Below, in pieces: positions 1 to 7,974 of a stretch of DNA of 34,847 nt (its first letter is position 1; the number at the start of each line of letters is the position of its first letter). Source of the DNA: Halapricum hydrolyticum (GTDB taxonomy: Archaea > Halobacteriota > Halobacteria > Halobacteriales > Haloarculaceae). The position numbers were made by a program, and so were the translations under genes. The DNA is taken from positions 1 to 34,847 of the forward strand of contig JAOPKD010000022.1 of assembly GCA_025517565.1 (NCBI GenBank), read 5' to 3'. The notes under the pieces are model-generated. The model was not told the origin of the DNA and did not search any database. It saw only the letters and a list, made by a program, of their open reading frames with translations.

Positions 1-80
1 TCGATCACCTGTTCGTTCATTCAACAGCTGACGCTAACGTGCAAAGCTGAGTACTGAGGAAAGGCCATCCCCGGAGTTAG

Positions 81-113
81 ATTAGACTTTGCAAAAGATT
101 AGACGCGCCTAAT
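81..113. promoter_or_regulatory. Putative metalloregulator operator upstream of the copper/ZIP operon
   Basis: Positions 98-113 read ATTAG-ACGCGC-CTAAT, an inverted repeat with perfect 5-bp arms. A second copy of the half-site ATTAGAC lies at 81-87, 17 bp upstream. The TTAG-N6-CTAA form resembles boxes bound by DtxR/IdeR/MntR-type metal-dependent repressors, a family present in haloarchaea (SirR, Idr). The palindrome touches the TATA box, so a bound repressor would block TBP/TFB. Assigning a particular regulator is inference. Confidence 0.55.
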
Positions 114-119
114 TTATAT
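111..119 (+). promoter_or_regulatory. TATA box of the multicopper oxidase operon
   Basis: AATTTATAT is a good archaeal TATA element. Transcription would begin about 25 bp downstream, near 140. That places the ATG at 118 upstream of the transcript and favours the ATG at 178 as the real start. Confidence 0.55.
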
Positions 120-167
120 GTTAGGAAGTTCAACTAGCGCTTATGCGTATTCGAAGGCTCAGCCAGC

Positions 168-175
168 GGAGGAGA
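168..175 (+). promoter_or_regulatory. Shine-Dalgarno that decides the start of the multicopper oxidase
   Basis: GGAGGAGA sits just before the ATG at 178, with five bases between GGAGG and the start codon. No comparable site precedes the in-frame ATG at 118, so translation most likely starts at 178. Confidence 0.7.
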
Positions 176-177
176 CC

Positions 178-1434
178 ATGCCATCGATAGATTACGAGAG
201 TGCAGCGGATGTCACAGAACGACTCGAAGAGCGACTGGTCGAATCACTCACTGGTGAGACGAGTGTCAGTCGCCGCACGGTGCTCGGCAGTCTCGGTGTC
301 GCCGGGAGTGCAGCGGTCGGCCTCGGGAGTACCCGAGCAAGTACCTCGTCCGACCACGACGAGGGTGACCACGGTAATTTCGGTGCGGCAGGTGAATACC
401 GGGACTTGGATTTCGACCCGCACGAGTTCCTCACCGCATTCAATACGGGAGACAGCGGCCAGGACAACGTTCCGCAGCAAGTCTACGAGGAGGATGGCCG
501 AACCGTGCGGGAGTTCGAGTTCACTGCCGTCGACACGACAATCACCATCGCGCCGGGTGTCGAGTTTCAGGCGTGGGCGTACAACGGCCAAGTTCCGGGA
601 CCGACGATCCGCGCCGTTGAGGGTGACCTGCTCCGAGTCAAGTTCACGAACCTGGGGCGGCACGCTCACACGATTCATCCGCACCTGAAGAATCTCAACC
701 CGCGTATGGATGGGATCCCTCAGAACGGGCCGGGTGTACTCGATACGGGTGAATCTTTCACCTACGAGTGGATCGCCCAGCCCGCCGGAACACACTTCTA
801 TCACTGCCACTCGCTCCCGCTGAGAGAGCACATCCACCGTGGGCTTTACGGAACGATCATCGTCGACCCGGATCCCGAACGCGTGAGGGAGAACCCTCGC
901 GACTACGTCAATTACCCTGGCCCGATCACCAACGACTTCCGGACGCAGCTCGTCGAAGAGGCGAAGAGCCGGAACCACGAGTACGCCGAAACCGACGCCG
1001 TCAACGAGATGGTGATGGTGATGAACTCCTTTGACACGAACTTCGACGGCGGCAACGAGGTCTACGCGGCGAACACCCGGGCGTTCGGATACGGCGTCGG
1101 TCACACCGACGGTAACGGCAACTGGGCCGCGGGCGAGACGAAACGGCCCATCCAGATCGACAGGAACGAACGCCAGCGCGTGTACCTCTGCAATGCGACC
1201 GAGTTCGACCTCATCAATTCGTTCCATACGCACTCGCAGTTCTTCGACTATTACGACCACGGGACGACGCTGACGCCGACGCACAAGACTGTGGACACGA
1301 TTATGCAGTGCCAGGCCCAGCGCGGTATCATCGAGATAGACTACTCGGACCACGAGGCCGGGCTATACATGTTCCACGCGCATCAGTCGGAGTTCGCCGA
1401 ACTCGGCTGGATGAGCTTCTTCGAGGTGGTCTAA
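178..1434 (+). CDS. Tat-exported two-domain multicopper oxidase
   Basis: A 418-residue cupredoxin-fold oxidase that probably acts outside the membrane, oxidising a metal ion or organic donor while reducing O2. The N-terminus has a Tat signal (SRRTVLGSLG, about residues 31-40) followed by a small-residue stretch. Domain 1 holds HxxHPH (H164, H167, H169) and H209-C210-H211. C210 and H218 suit a type-1 copper site, with Leu223 where an axial Met would be. Domain 2 holds HTH (350-352) and HAH (400-402) but has no Cys. The His set suits a trinuclear centre at a subunit interface, as in two-domain laccases that carry T1 in domain 1. The loop spacing after C210 also resembles copper nitrite reductase. 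The start is fixed by the GGAGGAGA and TATA positions. The next gene begins one base after the stop, so the two are one operon. Substrate unknown. Confidence 0.85.
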   Translation: MPSIDYESAADVTERLEERLVESLTGETSVSRRTVLGSLGVAGSAAVGLGSTRASTSSDHDEGDHGNFGAAGEYRDLDFDPHEFLTAFNTGDSGQDNVPQQVYEEDGRTVREFEFTAVDTTITIAPGVEFQAWAYNGQVPGPTIRAVEGDLLRVKFTNLGRHAHTIHPHLKNLNPRMDGIPQNGPGVLDTGESFTYEWIAQPAGTHFYHCHSLPLREHIHRGLYGTIIVDPDPERVRENPRDYVNYPGPITNDFRTQLVEEAKSRNHEYAETDAVNEMVMVMNSFDTNFDGGNEVYAANTRAFGYGVGHTDGNGNWAAGETKRPIQIDRNERQRVYLCNATEFDLINSFHTHSQFFDYYDHGTTLTPTHKTVDTIMQCQAQRGIIEIDYSDHEAGLYMFHAHQSEFAELGWMSFFEVV

Positions 1435-1435
1435 C

Positions 1436-2686
1436 ATGGCGGACAAGACACAAAACTCGACGGCGAACGGTAATGTGTCAGCCGAGGCCGAGACCTCGAA
1501 GCCGCTTGGGCTTGCGCGATGGGTCAGCGCGATACTCCCGGTCGTGTTGCTCGTACTCGTCTTGGGCGCGTTCGCGTTCACGTCACCGCTCGCTGGCGTC
1601 CAGAGCGGTGAACCGCTTCCCGACGTGACAGTCACGCACTCGACGCTTCCGAGCGACGAGACGGTGGTGCTCCACGTGACGAACAACGGCCCCCAATCCG
1701 TGACGATATCACAGGTTCTCGTTGACGAAGCCTACTGGGATTTCCGGGTCGAAGGAGCCGGTGGTGACCAAACGCTCGCCCCGATGGAAAGCGCACAGAT
1801 CGTGATTCCGTATCACTGGAATCGGGGATGGGACCTTGGAGTCACGCTGTTACTCTCCGACGGAGCGACATTCCATCATACAATCGTCGCTCCGAGTCAG
1901 ACACCCGGATTCAGCCTCAGTCTGCTCAGGACGCTCGCAGTCATCGGACTGTTTGTCGGTGTGATCCCGGTCGCATTAGGGATGCTCTGGTTCCCCTACA
2001 TCAAGACGATGAGCGATCGCTGGCTGCACGCCGTTCTCTTATTTGCGGCCGGGGTACTGGCCTTCCTGGCGTTCGACGCCGGATTTGAGGCGTTCGAACT
2101 CGCCGAGCGGGTTCCAGGCGCGTACGAGGGCAACCTCTTGGTCGTCTTCGGAATCCTTGGCGCACTCCTCTTAGTCCAGGCGCTCAGTGCGTGGCGTGAG
2201 GGGCGTATCGCCGCTGGTGGTAGTCGGGCGAGTAGCGGCCTCTGGGTCGCCTATCTGGTCGCGGTCGGGATAGGCCTGCACAACCTTGCGGAGGGGCTGG
2301 CAATCGGGAGTTCGTTTGCACTCGGGCGCGTGTCACTCGGCGCATTCCTCGTGATCGGGTTTATGCTCCACAACGTGACCGAAGGCCCGGCTGTCGTTGC
2401 ACCGGTTGCCCGCGGAGAACGCCCGTCGCTCAAGCACTTCACCGCTCTCGGCGTCATCGCCGGCGCACCCGTCATCCTCGGTGGTTGGATCGGCAGTCTC
2501 GCATACTCTCCGACGATCGGAGCCTTCTTCCTCGCAATCGGGGTTGGGGCAATCCTCCAGGTTGACTGGGAGATCGCACGAATGGTTCGGGATGCAGGCG
2601 GTCGCGTGGCCAACGCCACGAATCTGCTTGCATTCCTGCTCGGACTCGGCGTGATGTACGTGACCGACCTCTTCGTGGCGGTCTGA
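1436..2686 (+). CDS. ZIP-family metal transporter with an extra N-terminal exported domain
   Basis: A 416-residue membrane protein. The ZIP signature helices are clear: HNLAEG (H282-E286) and HNVTEG (H312-E316), both followed by small residues as in ZupT-like carriers that move Zn, Mn or Fe. One helix near residues 30-50 is followed by a soluble beta-rich domain (about 55-160) with a HxxxxHH-type His cluster (DGATFHHT), then about seven membrane helices. Ordinary ZIPs lack this exported domain. It starts one base after the multicopper oxidase stop and 23 bp before the halocyanin gene, so metal movement and copper redox chemistry are probably linked. Direction and metal cannot be read from sequence. 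Confidence 0.8.
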   Translation: MADKTQNSTANGNVSAEAETSKPLGLARWVSAILPVVLLVLVLGAFAFTSPLAGVQSGEPLPDVTVTHSTLPSDETVVLHVTNNGPQSVTISQVLVDEAYWDFRVEGAGGDQTLAPMESAQIVIPYHWNRGWDLGVTLLLSDGATFHHTIVAPSQTPGFSLSLLRTLAVIGLFVGVIPVALGMLWFPYIKTMSDRWLHAVLLFAAGVLAFLAFDAGFEAFELAERVPGAYEGNLLVVFGILGALLLVQALSAWREGRIAAGGSRASSGLWVAYLVAVGIGLHNLAEGLAIGSSFALGRVSLGAFLVIGFMLHNVTEGPAVVAPVARGERPSLKHFTALGVIAGAPVILGGWIGSLAYSPTIGAFFLAIGVGAILQVDWEIARMVRDAGGRVANATNLLAFLLGLGVMYVTDLFVAV

Positions 2687-2709
2687 TTAGTACCGTCCAT
2701 CCCTGAACA

Positions 2710-3129
2710 ATGTCACCCGAATGCTACAATCGACGCACGATGTTGCGGCTAAGCACTGCCACTCTGGCGACGCTCAGCACTGCCGGATGTTTGACCGGAC
2801 AGCCGTCGACCCAGACCGTCACGATGTCCGATAACCTCACGTTCGAACCGTCGACTGCGACGGTCGAAACAGGAGAGACGGTAACGTGGGCGAACGAAAG
2901 CGACATCCAGCACACGGTCACAGCGTATGAAAACGAGATTCCAGACGAGGCCGAGTACTTCGCAAGTGGTGGCTTCGAGTCCGAGCGTGCTGCGAGGAAC
3001 CGGGTCACCGAAGGGCTCATTCCACCGGGCGAGAAATACGAGCACACGTTCGATCTCCCTGGAACGTACGGGTACTTTTGTGTCCCACATGAAGGATCCG
3101 GGATGGTCGGGACAGTTCGAGTGAGGTGA
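2710..3129 (+). CDS. Halocyanin-like blue copper lipoprotein
   Basis: A 139-residue secreted cupredoxin. A twin-arginine motif (NRRTMLRLS) and a lipobox (STAGC, near residue 27) predict Tat export and lipid anchoring on the outer face of the membrane. Type-1 copper ligands are visible: H68 in IQHTV, then C124, H127 and M132 in YFCVPHEGSGM. Start at 2710 is chosen because a later Met would remove the RR motif. Being third in a close same-strand run with a multicopper oxidase, it is a good candidate electron donor or acceptor for that oxidase. The partner role is inferred from position only. Confidence 0.85.
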   Translation: MSPECYNRRTMLRLSTATLATLSTAGCLTGQPSTQTVTMSDNLTFEPSTATVETGETVTWANESDIQHTVTAYENEIPDEAEYFASGGFESERAARNRVTEGLIPPGEKYEHTFDLPGTYGYFCVPHEGSGMVGTVRVR

Positions 3130-3140
3130 GTCTCATAGAC

Positions 3141-3180
3141 TATCGTGTGGCCCTTCCAATCCAGAAGGGTCTGCACGATA
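3141..3180 (+). terminator. Hairpin after the copper cluster
   Basis: Seven-base outer arms TATCGTG/CACGATA (3141-3147 and 3174-3180) enclose inner arms CCCTTC/GAAGGG (3151-3156 and 3164-3169), 12 bp after the halocyanin stop. No T-tract follows, so it may end or stabilise the mRNA rather than act as an intrinsic terminator. Confidence 0.45.
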
Positions 3181-3224
3181 CGCGCTCTCTATGCAGCTCG
3201 GACACCTCAACCTAAAAGATATCA

Positions 3225-3422
3225 GTACCCCGACAGACTTCTTACCAGATGGTCATCATCGAATAGCTCCCAAAATCTGGCGAGAAGAAAGGATAACTAC
3301 GGGACGCCTAGTCTCAACGATAGACTGCCGCCGGAGTGATTTATATTATTCACAGATAATTCTAATAGGATGGTCGAAATGTACGCCGCGACACTACCGG
3401 GCGAGTTTCTACTAGTAGGCTC
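3225..3422 (+). repeat. Intergenic repeat family, copy A (with TATA and conserved core)
   Basis: One of three full-length copies, with 9760-9958 and 14485-14684. They run from GTACYCC to the core ending TTTCTACTAGTAGG, with 155-156 bp between GTAC and the TGTACGCC core start in all three. A TATA-like stretch (3341-3351) lies about 33 bp before ATGTACGCC (3379). The core has one base fewer than in the other copies. No coding potential is shared between copies. Confidence 0.6.
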
Positions 3423-3585
3423 AGTGGAACTGACCTTGAGTGCTTAGGGCCTTAAACCGCATACTCTGGCACGAGTATCATGGGGAGGGCCATTAGCAGT
3501 ATCGTCCTTCGAATGCGTGTATGATCGGTCGTGATTTCGAGAGCCTATCGAGATCTCGTCAGAAGGTGTGTGCAAGATACAGAGG
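3391..3585 (+). repeat. 195-bp near-identical duplication, copy 1
   Basis: Matches 10920-11114 over 195 bp without gaps; I count four differences by eye. It starts in the repeat core (ACACTACCGGG), includes the inverted repeat ATACTC-N6-GAGTAT, and ends at GATACAGAGG. It lies in non-coding DNA in both places. Confidence 0.85.
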
Positions 3586-4163
3586 TTGTATCCATCACAG
3601 CACGTCTGTTTATTTCTCGATCCGTTTTCGTGAGTCGGCCGGTAGAACGAGCCAGCGTATTGAACACAAATTTCTGATCTTGATGAGTTCAAGACACGTT
3701 ATTCGAGGAAATATCGAGACCAGGGACTCAGTGAGACCGCTCAAATCAAGCGCTGGCTAGTGATCCTACAAAGCAATTCGATTTCAACTGTGGTGCTAGA
3801 ACTCATCCTATTCAGATCATCTACGCGATCGTATGTCAAGAAGAGTAAACATCGTTCAGTCGAACTATTCCGCGGTTGGGGCATCCTTCGACTCGGTAAG
3901 TAGTTCCAAGGAAGCAGTTCTGACTGGGACTATGACGATTCCCTTGACTGCATTACACCGCCGTCAGAGCGCCCGTTTTGGATCAGATGGCTCTGTCAAT
4001 GCTCTCGAATGGCGATAGTTTTCATTGATGGCTAAACGATACATAGCCGGTGTCGGACACTGGCCGTTTTTGAGGCTCGTAGATATCAACACAAATCCAG
4101 ACCCAGAGACCCGCTGGCCGGTGAATATCGTTGCACCATCGGCAACACTCGACAGCGAATGTG
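3586..4163. other. Gene-free AT-richer stretch
   Basis: No convincing gene. Open frames here are short, do not look haloarchaeal in composition and resemble nothing I know. Base composition is visibly more AT-rich than the neighbouring genes, which fits decayed or acquired DNA. Confidence 0.5.
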
Positions 4164-5492
4164 TCACTCTGTAACCTCCGACTCGTCTAGTTGCAAACCC
4201 CGCTCCCGGGGCCGGTTCACCACCGTCTTATCGGGGAGTTCCCGTTGTCGTCGCGGTGACCGGGTGAGCAGTCGCTGGAGCCACGTCTCGTCGTCCGGGT
4301 TCGGTTTCTCGATCACGTCGTATTCGACGAGGACGTCACCGTCGTCGGCCGCGGAGAGACGGAAGTAATTGAGCTGGTAGGAGGCGTAGTAAACCGGTGG
4401 GAGAACCCCGAGGAGAGGATCAACCCGTTGGAGGCGCTTCAGCCAGGTCCCGGTGTTGATGACGAGCCGCCCGTTGACTTCGGTCGCCGACGGCCGGTGC
4501 GTATGCCCGTACACGTACACCGCGACCCTCGGTTCGGACGCGAACACGTCTCTGGCCCGGTCGAGATATTTCTCGACGGGTTCCCGGTCAGTTGGCGACC
4601 GGACGAGGCCGAACCGCCTGAGTGTCTTTCGCGCATCCCACACGAACACGGCGAGCGGGATGGAAATAGCCAGTATCAGCACGATGATAACCAGATTTCC
4701 GGCGAGGACGAGTTCGACCAGTCGCCCGGCGGGCCCGAAGAAGCCGAGCGCTTCCTCGACCAGAGTGAGCGGAAACGACCAGACTTCGAACCAGGCGAGC
4801 GCGAATATCGCGACGTACAGCACACCGATGTTGAACAGGAACAGGAACGGTACGACCGAAAACCGCAGCCACGCACTCATCTCCCGATAAAAGTAGTTCG
4901 AGATCAGCCAGTCGGGGATTTCGGTCATCGGTGTCACAGCCTGAATGTCCTTCAGCCAGTTGTACTTTCCCCGCTCGGAGAGCTGCCCCGCACGACTCGT
5001 TATCTGTCGATTCACGAAGTAGCCCGGTGGGTTCGCATACGGATTCCCGAAGTCGGGGATCCGGTTGTTCGGATCCTCCTGCATGCCGTGTTCAACGTGA
5101 ACGACCGAATCGCCGACTGTCCGCTCGATCGACACCTCCTGCTCCAGTGTGACGTTGTACTCCGCCAGTCGCTCGACGTACTCCGGGTACGCGGCGAGCT
5201 CGTAGTCGTGATTCCCAGGGATGAGCGTGATCGGTACCTCTCGACCAGTGACTTCGAGTTGATCGAACAGTTCCGGATAGTGGTCGAGGAGAGCGTCGAA
5301 CTTCGCCGGCCCCTCGACCTCCGTGAACTCCCAGAGCCCGAACGCGTCGCCGTTGATTATCAATTCCGTGTCCTCGTCACTCTCTTCAAGTTCCGTGAGG
5401 AACTCGAGCAATTCGTCCAGAAAGTCCACCTGCTGGAGCTGCTCATCCCCGCCGATGTGGAGGTCGCTGATGAAGTAGTATACGTCGGCCAT
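4164..5492 (-). CDS. Membrane-anchored calcineurin-like metallophosphoesterase
   Basis: A 442-residue protein with the binuclear metal-site motifs of calcineurin-like phosphoesterases: D10-x-H12 (SDLHIGG), D49 (NGDAFG), GNHD (93-96), H135 (VEHG) and GHTH (329-332). An insert with two probable membrane helices (about 211-235 and 258-285) splits the catalytic fold between the HG and GHTH motifs. The layout recalls UDP-2,3-diacylglucosamine hydrolase LpxH and related enzymes, but archaea make no lipid A, so the substrate is unknown. The start at ATG 5492 directly precedes the first catalytic motif. The frame stays open to 5936, but that extension is low-complexity and has no domain. Oriented away from the DUF1269 gene. 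Confidence 0.8.
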   Translation of the reverse strand: MADVYYFISDLHIGGDEQLQQVDFLDELLEFLTELEESDEDTELIINGDAFGLWEFTEVEGPAKFDALLDHYPELFDQLEVTGREVPITLIPGNHDYELAAYPEYVERLAEYNVTLEQEVSIERTVGDSVVHVEHGMQEDPNNRIPDFGNPYANPPGYFVNRQITSRAGQLSERGKYNWLKDIQAVTPMTEIPDWLISNYFYREMSAWLRFSVVPFLFLFNIGVLYVAIFALAWFEVWSFPLTLVEEALGFFGPAGRLVELVLAGNLVIIVLILAISIPLAVFVWDARKTLRRFGLVRSPTDREPVEKYLDRARDVFASEPRVAVYVYGHTHRPSATEVNGRLVINTGTWLKRLQRVDPLLGVLPPVYYASYQLNYFRLSAADDGDVLVEYDVIEKPNPDDETWLQRLLTRSPRRQRELPDKTVVNRPRERGLQLDESEVTE

Positions 5493-6031
5493 ATCGCTAC
5501 CCGCTGTCCTGATTGCTGGAAGCGCAAACGCTCGATTCACTGTGGTCGGTTGTGATCCGTGCGTCTCCAGCGCATCGAATGACCGGTCGCATTGGTTCGG
5601 ATCGCGGGTTGGTCGCCGGATACCGACCGCCGACGTGCGTGAAGTCTTGACGGGAAAGAGGCTGGTGACATTCGCTTGGACAACGATCTGACGTACCCAC
5701 CGTGTCAATGGCAGGTCTCCAGGACGCGGGCATGCCGATGTCTGATGGGTACCGGACATAGTTATTAGCGCGTTAAACCGGCGGTAACCGTACCACCAGT
5801 GAGAAAGATCGACATACACCAGCGTGCGTCCGAGGAGGTCTTGCCGAAACCTGCACACAGCGACATAGTCTTGGCCCCCAGTCGGTGCTCCCCCTTTGTC
5901 GACGTCCCGAGAGAACGGAGATCGGATCGATTTCACTCCCGGATCCCGCTGCAGGACGCGTGGGAAAGTAACTCGATCTTTATTTCGAATGCCCGTCTCT
6001 AACTAAGTCCTCTGACAGAGGTAATGGTGAT
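5493..6031. other. Intergenic region between divergent genes
   Basis: About 540 bp without a credible gene. It must hold the promoters of the metallophosphoesterase (minus) and the DUF1269 gene (plus). A TATA-like CTTTATTTC at about 5978-5986 would serve the latter. The rest shows no strong repeat. Confidence 0.5.
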
Positions 6032-6535
6032 ATGAGTTCACTTGTTGTACTCAGATTCGGCGACATGGACGGCGCTGAAGCCATGCGCGACAGGATGTAC
6101 GACCTCCAGAAGCGGGAGCTGATCAAGATCGAGGACGCAGCAGTCGTCGTCCGAAACGAGAAGGGGCGTGCGAATGTTAAGCAGGCGCACAGTCTCGTCG
6201 GTGCGGGCGCACTGGGCGGCGCCTTCTGGGGGATGCTCATTGGGTTGCTGTTTTTCGCGCCGTGGCTCGGCCTGTTGGCCGGCGCCACCGCTGGCGCACT
6301 CTCGGGGAAACTCGGCGACATCGGCATCGACGACGACTTTATCAATGAGGTACGGGACGCGATCGAGCCCGGAAACTCCGCGCTTTTCCTGCTGGCACGG
6401 GAAGGCAATGTAGAGCGTATCAAGGAGGAACTGTCGGACTTCGAGTACGACTTCGAAATCATCGACACGAACCTCTCCCCGGAAGACGACGAGCGCCTCC
6501 GCGAGACCTTCGCCGCAGAGGAAGTCGCCGGGTGA
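6032..6535 (+). CDS. DUF1269-type membrane-associated protein
   Basis: A 167-residue protein matching the DUF1269 pattern: an N-terminal alpha/beta segment (DMDGAEAMRDRMYDLQKREL, about 12-31), a central glycine-rich membrane hairpin (about 55-95, with GAGALGGAFWG and LLAGATAGALSG), and a C-terminal segment predicting conflict-free alpha/beta structure with an acidic tail. Biochemical function is not known for the family. It is followed 101 bp later by the DUF389 gene on the same strand, so the two may be co-expressed. Confidence 0.8.
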   Translation: MSSLVVLRFGDMDGAEAMRDRMYDLQKRELIKIEDAAVVVRNEKGRANVKQAHSLVGAGALGGAFWGMLIGLLFFAPWLGLLAGATAGALSGKLGDIGIDDDFINEVRDAIEPGNSALFLLAREGNVERIKEELSDFEYDFEIIDTNLSPEDDERLRETFAAEEVAG

Positions 6536-6636
6536 ATCCATTGGTACCCCGTCGCCGACGAAATTCGAGTTAACGGAGCAAAAACCGCACCCTCTGGTCG
6601 TCTGGAACGCTCGTACGACCGGTCACTCAGTATCAC

Positions 6637-7974
6637 ATGCGACTCGTCCAAGTTCTCATCCCCAAGGGAACCCGATCGGCCGTCCTCGACACGCTCGACC
6701 ACCAGGGTATCGATTACGCCGTGTTCGACGAGGTCGGCCGTGGTGACTTCGAGGCGATGGTTCAGTTTCCCGTCCCGCCGAGCGGCGTCGAACCGGTGAT
6801 GGACGAACTGATCGAGGCCGGTATCCGGGAGGACGCATACACCATCGTCCTCTCGACGGAGACTGTCGTCTCGCAGCGACTGTCCGCACTCGTCGAACGG
6901 TTTCCCGGCCTCCGGATCTCGCGCGAGGAGTTGTACGCACGGGCGCAGGATCTCGCCCCGGCGAACTCCACCTTCTTCGCGTTCCTCCTCCTGAGCACCG
7001 TCATCGCGACGACGGGCCTGCTACTCGACTCCGCGGCGACGATCATCGGCGCGATGGTCGTCGCGCCGCTGATGGGCCCTGCCGTCTCCGCCTCCGTCGG
7101 CACGATCCTCGACGATCCGGGAATGACCAGACGCGGCGTCAAACTGCAGGTCGTCGGGCTCGTCGCTGCCATCGCGACGGCGGCGGTCATGGGGTGGCTC
7201 CTCCAGCAGACCGTTCTCATCCCGCCGGGACTCGATATCCGGACCATCCCCCAGATTGCCGAGCGGACGAGCCCGAACTTCCTGTCGCTCTTTCTCGCGC
7301 TCGGATCGGGAATCGCCGGGTCGCTCAGCATCATGCGTGGCTCCGGGTCGACCCTCGTCGGCGTCGCCATCGCCGTCGCGCTCGTTCCCCCCGCCGCGAC
7401 CTCCGGCCTCGGTATCGCGTTCGGTTTACCGGGGGTCGCCATCGCGGGCGCAGTGCTCGTCGTCGTGAACCTGCTCGCGATCAACGTCTCCGCCCTGACC
7501 CTGTTCTGGGTAGCAGGGTTCAAGCCACTCGACGCAGGCGCGTTCGAGGGAGTTCGCGCCTCGATCGTCTCTCGCATCGTCGTGATCGCGGTCGCCATCG
7601 CGCTGCTTTCGATCGTCCTCGGTGCGGTTACCTGGACGACGTTTCAGACGCAGGCCTTCGAACAGCAGACCCGGACTGAACTCCAGCAGCAGTTCGACGA
7701 GGCAGACATCGAGGGGGTCGAACTCGTTTCGGTGACCGCCGACTACGAACCGATCGATCTGCTCCTCGGAAACGAACCCCGGGTGAACGTCCTCGTCGGC
7801 GTTCCACGGGACCAAGAGGTACCACCGGACCTCGCTCAACGCTGGGACGACCAGTTGACTGCGGAGTTCGACCGGGACGTCGTCGTCCGCGTCGGATTTA
7901 TCGAGACACAGGTGTCCGACGGGAGAACGCGGGAACGACCTGAGCGACTGGTCTCTCCTGGGGTGTCTCGATGA
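6637..7974 (+). CDS. DUF389 (TIGR00341-type) membrane protein
   Basis: A 445-residue integral membrane protein. Residues 1-75 form an ACT/ferredoxin-like N-terminal domain (MRLVQVLIPKG...). Then follow about six hydrophobic helices (roughly 108-330), including the family-like IIGAMVVAPLMGP segment, and a C-terminal soluble alpha/beta domain (about 340-445). The family has no settled function. Its stop overlaps the start of the MFS transporter gene by four bases (ATGA), so the two are translationally coupled and probably work at the same membrane. Confidence 0.8.
   Translation: MRLVQVLIPKGTRSAVLDTLDHQGIDYAVFDEVGRGDFEAMVQFPVPPSGVEPVMDELIEAGIREDAYTIVLSTETVVSQRLSALVERFPGLRISREELYARAQDLAPANSTFFAFLLLSTVIATTGLLLDSAATIIGAMVVAPLMGPAVSASVGTILDDPGMTRRGVKLQVVGLVAAIATAAVMGWLLQQTVLIPPGLDIRTIPQIAERTSPNFLSLFLALGSGIAGSLSIMRGSGSTLVGVAIAVALVPPAATSGLGIAFGLPGVAIAGAVLVVVNLLAINVSALTLFWVAGFKPLDAGAFEGVRASIVSRIVVIAVAIALLSIVLGAVTWTTFQTQAFEQQTRTELQQQFDEADIEGVELVSVTADYEPIDLLLGNEPRVNVLVGVPRDQEVPPDLAQRWDDQLTAEFDRDVVVRVGFIETQVSDGRTRERPERLVSPGVSR

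Noticed and set aside
118..177. Upstream ATG of the multicopper oxidase at 118
   Set aside because: It coincides with the TATA box and lacks an SD; GGAGGAGA precedes the ATG at 178.
3964..4167. 67-residue frame on the minus strand in the gene-free stretch
   Set aside because: No similarity, no promoter and atypical composition.
5493..5936. In-frame N-terminal extension of the metallophosphoesterase
   Set aside because: No domain, non-acidic composition and no promoter in place; the catalytic fold starts at ATG 5492.
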